Source of the DNA: Adiantum capillus-veneris
Taxonomy: Eukaryota; Streptophyta; Polypodiopsida; Polypodiales; Pteridaceae
Direction: 5' to 3'
Assembly (NCBI GenBank): GCA_014529385.2
Contig: CM043948.1
Coordinates: 26,413,768 to 26,477,767 of the forward strand
DNA length: 64,000 nucleotides
Below the pieces are notes generated by a model. That model made no database searches and was not told where the DNA came from. It was given only the letters and a program-made list of their open reading frames with translations. Each line of letters starts with the position of its first letter. Position 1 is the stretch's first letter. Shown piece by piece: positions 43,705 to 53,879 of the stretch. Both the position numbers and the translations under genes were made by a program.

Positions 43705-45465
43705 TGAAACTTATTACAATTCCAACCACTCACCTGACAAAGGATCAGTCTCCGCACAACTTCTTGCTTTGCTGTTGAATATACCTGTACACAAGCGTTT
43801 AATTTCGGCAATCAAATCAAAGCATTTAACAACTAGAGGTTATCTTAGTAATGATTGGTATAGCTGGAGAGTTAATCTCAACTACTATTGTATCTTATAC
43901 ACTGCTGATGTTGTGGATTAGGTCTGCTAATCTGGAACTGTACTTCCCTTGGATGTTGATCAATTTACGTAAAAAAGTCTGAATTCAGTCTTTGCTCCAT
44001 CAAATGGACAAATAAGGTCCAGATTCACTTTTGAAAGAAGTTCTGGAACCCTTAAGCCAAATGGAACCTCACTATTTAAGCCCAGTCAATTTTTCTCTTC
44101 ACTAAGCCCCAGTAGACATACTACACATAGGATGTCTCCTACTCTGTTTTGCCTGGATTCTTGCACTATGGATTCCCCTTGATGTGCTGAGTCCAGAGCT
44201 ATTTTGACTTTTTGATTTGGACACCTATAAGCTAGTCAATGGATAAGAAATCTATTCTGACAGCCTGCTGCTGGTCTCGATTAGTCAAATCAACCCCAAT
44301 CTGGACCAAAATTGACTAGGAGGCTTGCCTCAGGCTATACAACACCTTGCTATGCCCACAGTCAGTATCTGGCTTCAATTTCTTGCTTTAGACATCCTAC
44401 ACGTAGGATGTCTTTTTGCCCAGAATGGCTTCAAATGCAAAGCACACGCTCCCCTTGAGATGCTGATCACTTTGGTATGCTCAAAATTAAGTTTGGAGTG
44501 CAAAATCACACAGATGACATCCCACGCGTAGAATGTCTTTTTGGCCTGTTTGACCCCAGGCTTGACCCACAACTTCCCCTTGATGTGAGGAACCCAGTGG
44601 TATGCTTAGATTTTGGTTTGGATTTCAAAAGTGCTAAAGTCTGCTTAGAACCCAATTTTCTCACCCAAATGAGATGAAACCTCTCTCAGTCACTCAATAT
44701 ATCATGTAGATCATGCTCATGCAGTCATCCTATGGTTTTGGTCTTAAAATAATGCCTTGGCACAATTTGGGTAGGATGTCTGGCAACTTCAGTTTATCTG
44801 GCCTTATCCTGTCAAGATATGGTCAAATTTCCACTTTCCAGGTGAAAACAAGGTAAACCCCACCTTCTGAACACACTGGTCAACTCAAAATTCCAAAATT
44901 CCCACCAGATTAGCTTGTAGACATCCTACACGTAGGATGTCTCCTGGCTTGAAATTAAAAAATTTCCTGACAAAAATGCTCCTGATGCTCTGCAGCTCTA
45001 TCAGAAACACTCACAGTAACTTTTGGACTTCACTTCAGCTTTCAAACACACTTTTGCGTCTTTTACAACCTTGTGATGAATCTACCAAGCAAGTATACAT
45101 GCATGAAGTGCTCTAGATCCTGAATCATGATGTCCTACTTACTCTACTCCTACTCATCATATGAAATGGTGATAATGGTGTTTTGGTTGATTCCTGACCT
45201 CTTCTGGACTCTCAAGCTCTCCTCTCACCGCTTCTACCACTCCAAATCCTACTCAAGAACTCAACTAATATCTAAAACTATCTCAGTCTACCTAAATCTA
45301 CCTAAGTCGAAGGATCTAGGCCAAACACACGCTCCCTAGACTCCTTCTCAGACCTAGAGAGTGCTCCACCCTTTGAGCCTATCTAAATGTAAAACGAGAC
45401 TCTTGGAAAGACAAAGAATCCCTATCCTAAATGACTAGCCTCGGTCACCTACCTAAGGTTTTCGT
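43705..45465 (-). promoter_or_regulatory. Long 5' leader of Ty3 element B with four dyad motifs
   Basis: About 1.75 kb separates the PBS from the first gag ORF. It contains four copies of a dyad with arms GACATCCTAC and GTAGGATGTC at 44115-44136, 44391-44412, 44516-44537 and 44920-44941; the first and third are diverged. Half-sites occur in the LTRs (near 45845 and 990). Retroelement leaders carry dimerisation and packaging hairpins, so such a role is possible but unproven. Confidence 0.55.
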
Positions 45466-45482
45466 CCATGGCAGCGGTGCCA
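45466..45482 (-). other. Primer binding site of Ty3 element B
   Basis: The minus strand reads TGGCACCGCTGCCATGG one base from the LTR end. It resembles the tRNA-Asp type TGGCGCCGTTGCC but with two substitutions, so the primer tRNA is uncertain. Confidence 0.6.
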
Positions 45483-45483
45483 A

Positions 45484-46440
45484 TATTGGACGGATACGCC
45501 GCGACGGACGTTAGCACAGCGAGAACTCACCTAACAAGATTTGTCAGCTAAGGATGAAGCTCGGCCCGCACGCATGTGGAAGCAAGCATAGGGTGTCAAC
45601 CTACACTCGAGTGACTCCTAACTAATTCCTACATACGTCTCTATCCAATGTCTAAGTAACAGCCTTCAAGAGTGCATAAGAGGAAACTTCCTACAACGCT
45701 TTCTAGAGCCGAACACCCATCAAACAATCTCGAAACACCACAGAACTTGAAGGAGACCCTACTAACACCAATAGGTCGCTCTCCCTAAGGTCTATGAACC
45801 AAAACCGCAACCCAAAACACCCGGTGCAAAATCACATAGGATGTCTGGCTGAAATTTGTAGGTCTTCGTTTCCGAAATCTAAAGTGCCTAATGTGTAGTT
45901 TTACTCAATGCAAATGCATGGATATGCTGCAATGCAAAATCGGACAAGGTATGCTAACCAAATCACCAGATGAAGCTCGTAGATGGAGCTCACAAAACCA
46001 GACCGTACGCGCGCAATGTAGGTATCAGCGCGTAGCTCTCGTCGGGGGCAACACACTGCACTTCTCCGCACTCGATTCCGACTATCGGTACGCACGTAGC
46101 ATCAAGATGAAGCTCTCACTCTCTCTTGTACACAGTACGAGCTCTCACTCTCTCTCGTACACAGTACGCTCACTCACAAACTTCAAACTTTTTAAAATGA
46201 CAAAAGGTTTTTTCATTAAGGTCAAAAAGTGGTATAAATACCTTACAATTCTCAAACCCTAAAGTTCCAAATTAACCATCTACTCAATCTAAATGTCAAA
46301 ATTGGGATACAATTTGGAAACTTTTGTAAGCCCCAATATTTACAAGGTGAAATGTCGGGTTTTCTCAATAAATGAATAATTACAAAAAATGATAATCTGT
46401 CGAGCCGTCATTTTCCGTAGGGTGTGTCCAGCTTCTAACA
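45484..46440 (-). repeat. 5' LTR of Ty3 element B
   Basis: 957 bp, starting TGTTAGAAGC on the minus strand at 46440 and ending CCGTCCAATA. It is related over its length to the LTR at 269-1341. Near 46110-46165 it has a duplicated GAGCTCTCACTCTCTCTYGT segment. Confidence 0.82.
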
Positions 46441-46810
46441 GACTTGCAAGGTGGATGAATCTCGATCAAGGCATGGTGCAGGGTGGGTTTCCATCTTGGA
46501 GAGTTCAGGAGAGATAGAGGGGCTTTGTTGTGCATGCAGGGAGTCAAAAACAAAAAGCTATTGTGGGATGTTAGGGAGTTGTCACTGTGCGTGATAAAAG
46601 AAAGTCAAAAAAAGCAAGGCAGAGAGCTGTCATTCTGTGCGCAATAAAAAAGAAGGGCAATCGTACGATAAGATTCTTAGGAGCAGTCGTTGTTGTTCAA
46701 CGTGCTTGACATGTGATTCGAGTCAAAGCAATGGATTAGATCATGCCAAGCAGACTCTTAATTTGGCTCAAGAGTCTGCAAAACCATCTTAGGCTCACCA
46801 AGTAAACACT
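46441..46810. other. Unassigned stretch
   Basis: Sequence between LTR B and the LINE tail with no recognisable gene or element. Confidence 0.3.
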
Positions 46811-47885
46811 TTTTTTTTTGCAAAACTCACAATATGTGTGTATTGAATAAACAACAAAAAATTACATATATAACTCAAGCTCAGGTCGAGCCTTGAGGGA
46901 CAACATACTACAATGAAGTTATATCAAGACTCATATAAAGGCACTCCATAACCCACTTTGAGGTCAATGCAAGCTCCTTAAGCAGTCGTGGTGGCCCAAG
47001 ACCACTCATTCAAGTCCTTCCCTTTACCAAAGGCTACAATCCATTCTTTGCTTTCTTGTATAATATCTCTGAAGCTAGCAATTATAGTAACATTGTCAAA
47101 CACTCGACACATTCTAGCCTTCTATATTCTCATAAAGTAGCAAAATCTAACTATTTGAGTGTAGACCAGAAGAGCTTGGACTTTTCACGCCCTCTCTCCT
47201 AGGAATAGACCGTTCTTGAAGAACCTTACTCCCTAGGTCTTTTGAACCCATTTGCATATTTTCTAATCACTCCTTGAACACATGCAAGAGGTCCTTGCTT
47301 TCCATTTTGTAGCTTGAGAATCTATCAAAGACAACCCCTCTGGCATGAATATTTTCTCATGTTGGTAGAGCCCAAAATTAAACCTTCCATATGAAGATCT
47401 TCATCGCAAGTGGTCATTGCGGTGTCCATATGTTGTTTGCTATTTTCAACTATCTTGACTCTAGCCATTGTGTCCCCCAATGCTTGCTAAGAGGATTGAA
47501 CCAATTTGGAGAGGCCATAAGAGTGAAATATACATCTTTGGTTTTTGGTTTATAGAAATGTTTGCACTTGGGCCATCTTCAAGATTTCCACTCAAACTTA
47601 GATTCACACACCGGCATACATAAGTTGTCCATACCTTCTAAAACTCTAATAGCTAGTAGTCTTTCTGTCCCACTAAGATTAAATGGAGTGGCCAATTGGT
47701 CAATCATTTTTTATCTCCTAGAATTGCTCTCCTAAAACTGGGCCATATGTCTAAGTCCCTTATTGTTCATCTTTTTGGTGGTATTCCTCCAGAATAGGTT
47801 CATAGAGATGCTACCTATTTTAGCCATCCAAGGGGACTTATTGGTTGATGGAATTTTGGAAATATGCGGTAAGCTCTCCCCACTC
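46811..47885 (-). mobile_element. Decayed LINE 3' end with A tail
   Basis: The minus strand carries remnants of the zinc-binding domain that follows the RT in plant LINEs: LAMKIFIWKV, FWALPT, ENIHARGVVFD and, further on, KMESKDLLHVFKE, all with stops. Upstream lies KSPWMAKIGSISMNLFWRN, typical of the region after the RT palm. The 3' end is a run of ten A (T at 46811-46820 on the plus strand). The 5' part is missing, as is usual for LINE insertions. Assignment rests on weak protein similarity. Confidence 0.55.
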
Positions 47886-47889
47886 TATC

Positions 47890-49402
47890 TGTTATAAAAT
47901 CTAATATCTAACCAACCCAAATGATTTTCTCATATTAAACTGATCATTTAATGTGGGAGAATAAACAGGATCAAGGATTAGGATATAGACATGTGCTTAA
48001 GGATCTATCTCAACACGGGGCCAAGGTCAAAGGGTCCAAATGAGAGATGGTATGTCAAAGAGCAATGCTACCTAATGGAGCTTAAAGACCTTAGGGTTAG
48101 CTTCATTAAATACCTCCCAAAGGTTAGTGTTAAAAATTCCTTTGACCTTAGGCAAGCTAGGGCTGTCCTTGAGGTGGGAACCCAGCCCAAGATCCAGGTG
48201 CTTGTTGTGCTTGCTGTGCTTGTCATGCTTGTTAACTAAGTTGCTTGAGGTTCTTGAGATGCTTAATGACTAAGGTGCTAAGGTGCTCCATGACTAAGGT
48301 GCTTGAGAGGTTAAGGTGTTCTGAAATTCAAACCACATCCCATGGGGGTGAGCCCTCATTGTAGGAGCCAGAGAGAAAGCACACACTCACTCATGCAAGG
48401 CAAGCTTGGTCTAAAGAAATCAGCTAGGACACTTGTCAAGTTCCTCTTTATGTTGCCCTCATGGTGTGCCTAAAGCCTATTGGTTGGCCTCTCAAGGGGT
48501 CCAATGACAATTTAGTTAATTAAATTAATTGTTTATGAATTTATCAAGTCCTCTCTCTCAAAGGTGAAAGGGGGACACTTATCCCAAGGCTTGTATACTT
48601 GTGTGTGATTGGCCAGGCTTGAAGGGGTCCAATGAGCTTCCATCATGAGCTAGAAGAGGGGGTCGACCAAGGAATCTAGGGGCTTGCTTGCAGGGTATAC
48701 TCTCCCACACACACACGCTCATTGTGTGAAGTGCAAAGTGCAAGAGCTCCATCTCCTTCTCCAAGCTTGTAGAGAAGTTGAGAGCCTACACCAACACTCC
48801 TTGCTATGGAATGCAAATCCAACCAAGAGCCATGATCCAATGCTTAAGCTTGCCATATTCTCCATTTTCATTACTATGCTATTATGTATGCTAAGCAAGA
48901 AGAGTGATGATAAGTAAGGAGCTAGTTCTTTCTCCTATGAATGTTTATTATTCCTCCTCCCTACCCTCATTCCCCGCTAACTCTCTCCACCTTTGAAGGT
49001 TAGTGAGGCCTTGGGGCTGAGGCCGGGGATGGTTAATGATTTTTACATAGTATATGTTATGCTTGTGATGCATGAAGCTTCCCATCTTCATTGCATCACC
49101 TAGGTCACAAGGAACACAAATATTGTATTGTACCAAGTCTCTCTTGATGGGAGAATCTATAATACAAAAGCCTATTGGAGGGGGGACCGGCTCCACATAA
49201 ATCGGGTCCTCAACTGTTGTCAAGTTCTCTAACTCTCTCTCTTGAAAAATTATTGTCCATACCAATTTAATTAAGTATTATGGTTATGTTGCTATCACTA
49301 ATTAAGTTCACTCTCTATGTTCTCAAAGTAGTCTCACAAAAATTTAAAATATAATTCTCTTAATTGCGCTATTCTCAAAGTTCATAGGCCATTTACATTA
49401 CA
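47890..49402 (+). repeat. 5' LTR of chromovirus H1
   Basis: It begins TGTTATAAAATC and ends TTACATTACA, 1513 bp, and is related over its length to LTRs D and E. A PBS follows. Only about 100 bases of internal sequence remain before the next LTR. Confidence 0.85.
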
Positions 49403-49403
49403 T

Positions 49404-49415
49404 TGGTATGAGAGC
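49404..49415 (+). other. Primer binding site of H1, one mismatch
   Basis: TGGTATGAGAGC differs from the initiator-Met site TGGTATCAGAGC at one base. Confidence 0.8.
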
Positions 49416-49679
49416 TATCGGTTTCTCTTTTCTTGCTTAAGAAGAGAGGTCCTTAACTTGTTGTCCATGAAAGGTTGGGCCTATTTATTGCAATAGGGTA
49501 AGTGGGATAGGGATCTATTATCATAATAACTAATATCTAATTCTCGTAAATGATTTTCTCATGTTAAACTGATCATTTAATATGGGGAAGTGCCAGGGGA
49601 GAAAAAGTTAGAATATTGGTTTAAAAGCTGGCAGACCGGCCACAATAGGGATCCAAAGGAGGGAGAATAGGGATCCAAA

Positions 49680-49703
49680 GGGGGGGGGGGGGGGGGGGGG
49701 GGG
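49680..49703. repeat. 24-base poly-G tract
   Basis: An uninterrupted G run inside LTR H2. Confidence 0.95.
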
Positions 49704-49908
49704 ATCTACAAAAGCGAAAAGTGCAACAATGGGCTTTAAAGACCCTAAGGTTCAGCCCATTAAGACTTCCAAAATGCTAAGGTTCCAAAATTCAAAGGAT
49801 GAGTCCAATGGTTAAGCTTAGGAAATTTGGATGCTTTGTGTGTGTGTACAAAAGTCTTCATGAATCCTACAAAGGAGGGGGCGACCCTTGGAAGTAGGGG
49901 ATGAAAGA

Positions 49909-50040
<132 letters not shown>

Positions 50041-51173
50041 CAAGCCTCCTTTACACAAAGGGAATGAGGGACACATGTCAGCTCCCTAGCCCAGATGCCC
50101 ACAAGGTGTACTCAAATCCTATTGGATGGCCATGGAGGTGGAACAATGAGAATTAGGCTAGAGTAAATTAAGAATTAAGCTCTCTAGAAGACTATTAGAC
50201 AGTCTCCCAAGGGATCCAATGAGCATTCAACATCCCAATGGCTTGCCTGATTCCTATTGTCCAGGAGACAAAGGGGTCCAATGAGAGTTTAGTTGCATTA
50301 ATTAACTACCTACAGCTGTCACAAAATGGGAAAGGGGGACACATGTCAGAAGGCTATCACTTATGCTGCTTAAATTCCATTGGCTAAGCTAGGAAAGGTC
50401 CAATGGGGTGTGAGCATGAGAAAATAACAAGAGGGGTCGACCAAGAGAGAGAGGGGGCTGATTTTTCAAAGGCATGATTCCACACACACTCACACTAGCT
50501 CATGTGTGAAGCAAGAAGACTCTCTCTCTCCTTATCAAGCTTTAATGGAAAGCTTATCACCTACTCTAAGCTTGTGAGAAGGGAGGCCTACACCGACAAC
50601 TCTAGGCTTTGTCATGCAAATCCACCCAAGATCCAAGCTTCAATGCATGCTCATATCGTCTACCATGCTAATTATTTATCTATGCTATGCTAATATGAGT
50701 TATTATGTGAGGAGATGTATATTTTTCTCATAAGACTACTCCTTCTTCCTCTCAATCTAGTCTCATACCCCGCTAGCTCTCACCATGTTTGAAGGTGTGT
50801 GAGGTCTTGGGTCTGAGACCGTGAGGGAATTGATGTTGTATTTTATTAGTGTTTTTCTTAGTGTTTGAAGCTTCCATTTTCATTGCATTAGCTAGTATTC
50901 AAGGAACACAAAGAATTGTATTGTAAAATGTCTCTCTTGATGGGAGAAACCTATAATACAAAGCCTTTTGGAGGGGGGACCGGTTCCATGTAAATCCGGT
51001 TCACTCTCTTTTGAAGTATTGTTCATGCTATCTAACTAGGCGTTATGATTTTTGTTGCTCTCCCCACCCAAGCACTCTTGTTATGCTCATTAGGAATCTA
51101 TTCAAATGAAATGCTCACTATGTTCATGCTAATTTCCGCTACACACAAGTTACTAGGCCATTAAAGGTTACAT

Positions 51174-51185
51174 TGGTATCAGAGC
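51174..51185 (+). other. Primer binding site of H2
   Basis: A perfect TGGTATCAGAGC follows the LTR end at 51172. Confidence 0.92.
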
Positions 51186-51587
51186 ACAAGGTTTCTCTTT
51201 TCTTGCTCAAGAAGGGAGGTCCTCAAGCTAGCTATAAATGGTTGTTATTATTAATTTCAAATGAGTAAGTAGAATAGGTATTTTTCAGCCTTGCAGTGCA
51301 CCTGCCTTCGTGAAAATAATGGGGCGTCACCGTCGAGAGCTATGGCTTAATAGTGGAGTCTTACGGGGTTGCCTACGGCTTAACCACTATTGAGCTATTA
51401 GAAGCTTGACAGGAGCCAGTGTTGTTTTGGTGTTGAACGACCCTCTCTTCTATTCCTTGCAATTAATGGTATTCGAGCCACGGGTACAATAGCTTCAGTG
51501 CTTTTTCTAAAGTGGTAAAGAGGAGTAGCAACTAGGTCTTGAAGTGCCAAAGTACACCAAAAACGTTTACACCGAAACGTTGTTAGA

Positions 51588-53213
51588 ATGATTTACAATA
51601 GTAAAGAGAGTGAAATTAATGTTGATAGCTTTGATTTTGCTAATGAGCAGGCTACTAATGATGCCCCTATGCTTGTTAACTACCTTGTTTCTAGGCTTCA
51701 ACAAGCCATGGGCAATCCATTCCTCCAAAGTGAAACGACAGCTTCGTGCTCATGGGATTATCCAAACTCCCCACCATGACGAGAGAGTACCTAGGAAGCC
51801 TCCTTGCGAGACTCCCAAAAGAGGCCTCTCTCCGATTCGGGAAGAAGAAGAGGATCCATACGAAGGGCTCAAAAAATTACTTCTTGATGATGCATCTCCT
51901 TCCCAAGGAAGAATTCAAGAGCCTCCACCGAAGGAACAAGAAAGAAGTGAGTCTCCTACCACCTTGGCGGAGATGGCTCCACGAAGACGGCGGGCTAAAC
52001 GCTCTCCATCACCTCCTAAGCAGAGAAGACCATCGCACACTTCTCCACACCACAATTCAAGGAGGGATGACAAAAAGCAAGAGAAGAAAAAGGCGAGAAA
52101 GAGGACACCCTCTTCTCCATCTTCTTCATCCTTTTCCTCTTATGAAAGTGCTGGTGAAAACAAAGAATATCAAGGCAAGAAAAAGGCGAGAAAGAGGTCA
52201 CCCTCTTCTCCATCTTTCTCAAATTCTTCATCTTCTAAACAAAGTGATGGTGCAACTTTTGAACCATCAAAAAGAAGAGTCCATAGGAAATCCTATGCCA
52301 CGTGGAAGAGGTCGTCCAAGCTCAAGAAGTTCAAAGAGGGAGGAAAGAGCATCTCTTTCCTTACCTACGATGGCACCTTTGGTGCTATGGACAAAGTCTT
52401 GGCCTTTATCCAACAATTCAATGTGGCATTTGGAGATGAGGGCTTCACGGAGTCCTCTAAGATACGCCATGTAGCTATGCACTTTCAAAAGTCCACCAAG
52501 CAATGGTGGTCTAGCCTAGGGCCAACGGTGAAGCTCCACGAACATGGAAAGCTTTAAGAGCTTCCATTATGAAGCAGTTTTTGGCTACTGATGCCAAAGA
52601 CAAAGTACTCACCGAATGGTGAAGGTTGAAGCTCTCTCCCTATACGAATCCATTCACAAATATGTAGACAAGTTTTGGGACCTACATCTCAAAGCCACTG
52701 TCTTCAAAAAGATGGATTTTGGAGAGCAAAAAAAACAATTTTGTGCGGGCTTAACCGAAGAAATGGTGGAGTATGTCAACTCCCAAAGACCACACACCAT
52801 ATAGGCGGTTATACACCATACTATGGTGGCTTCTTGAATCAATTTCCAAATAGGGGCTAAGAGAAATTCTAAGTGCACGAGAAACAAGGGTTCCAATGAG
52901 CCTAAGGGGAACGACAATGTCCAAAAGTCTCCTAAGGGAAATTCCAACAAAGCTAAGGAGAAGGGAGTTTAAAAAGGCAAAAACAAACTCTCTCCTAAAG
53001 AGCTCGAGTGTTATCGCAAGGATAATCGATGTTTCAAGTGCGGCGAGCAAGGGCATGTGTACCACGCTTGTCCCAAAAAGAACACCCTCCATGAGCCTCC
53101 TAGAGCTACCTTGGTCAAAATCCAAGAGGAGGAAACTCACCACAAAGGATCTCCTCTATGCCATGCTTGGGGAAAGGAAAGAGAACATGGTGCTTTTAAT
53201 ATCTTTGACCGGA
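51588..53213 (+). pseudogene. Chromovirus H2 gag with SR-rich N-terminal region, broken
   Basis: The first frame gives MIYNSKESEINVDSF and LVNYLVSRLQQAMGNP, and the next gives a Ser/Arg/Lys-rich segment with a duplicated block (KKKARKRTPSSPSSSS and KKKARKRSPSSPSFSN). The capsid core follows: ISFLTYDGTFGAMDKVLAFI, KIRHVAMHFQKSTKQWWSSL and, after a frame change near 52557, YVDKFWDLHLKATVFKKMDF. The zinc knuckle is CFKCGEQGHVYHAC near 53035-53080. At 53213 the sequence switches to another element. At least three frame changes make it non-functional. LTR similarity suggests it is the gag of the chromodomain elements D and E. Confidence 0.82.
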
Positions 53214-53270
53214 GCTCATCAAGAAAGTTTCACCTATTTTTGGATCAAGCGAGACCCTTTTTCTTTCTTT
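53214..53270 (-). repeat. 57-base displaced copy of 53779-53835
   Basis: This segment (minus-strand coding RKRVSLDPKIGETFLMSS) repeats 53779-53835 and 61801-61857. It is joined to 53271 through a TTTCT microhomology. On the minus strand the element therefore jumps back about 565 bases and then ends. Confidence 0.85.
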
Positions 53271-53854
53271 GAAGCACTTTGTCTCCTCCTGTGTTAGAAA
53301 CTCCTCGCAACCAATCTGCAACTCTTGGAAGGACTCCTTTGTGAAGGTATGCCCGATCTTTTTAGGATTCCGCAAACTTGGTTGTAAAGAAGCCTGTTCA
53401 ATCTTTTCCTTGTTGTTGGGTGGTAAGGGTGAAGCTACTGGTTTCACCTTCTTTGCTACACTCTTGTATTTAGTTTCAACATGGACTTCTGGGCCAACTG
53501 TTTGGCTTTCTTTAAAGTCTTCTATTACTTGATACATTTCCATAGAGCAAACTTCCACAACTTCATTTTCAAGATGCAAACTAGACCTCATTATAGCATC
53601 AAGCTCACCCATAGTATCTACAAAAGAAACTTGTTCACACAAACCCAAAACATTTTCAGTAGGCTTTAGCAACCCACTCTTTTTCATGCCTATTTGTACA
53701 TTATGCACATATTGCCTCTCATATCTCTTCAAATCTTCAAGTTTTGTAAAACATATTGATCCATTCCTTGTTACCAAGGAGCTCATCAAGAAAGTTTCAC
53801 CTATTTTTGGATCAAGCGAGACCCTTTTTCTTTCTGTACCACTGCAATCCCGCT
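53271..53854 (-). pseudogene. Fungal-type Ty3 pol N-terminal segment, left copy, truncated
   Basis: The minus strand encodes MMSSLVTRNGSICFTKLEDL through EEFLTQEETKCFKE, the linker before RT. It is identical as far as I compared with 61293-61876. RT, RNase H and integrase are absent because the element ends at the displaced repeat. It is the -1 frame relative to gag-protease. Confidence 0.85.
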
Positions 53855-53879
53855 TTACAATGGTACTTGGCCAAAACCC
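53836..53879 (-). promoter_or_regulatory. -1 ribosomal frameshift signal, left copy
   Basis: It is the same signal as at 61858-61901: slippery GGGTTTT at 53873-53879, a 6-base spacer, and a 9-bp stem with a 13-base loop at 53836-53866. In this truncated copy it leads only into a pol remnant. Confidence 0.75.
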
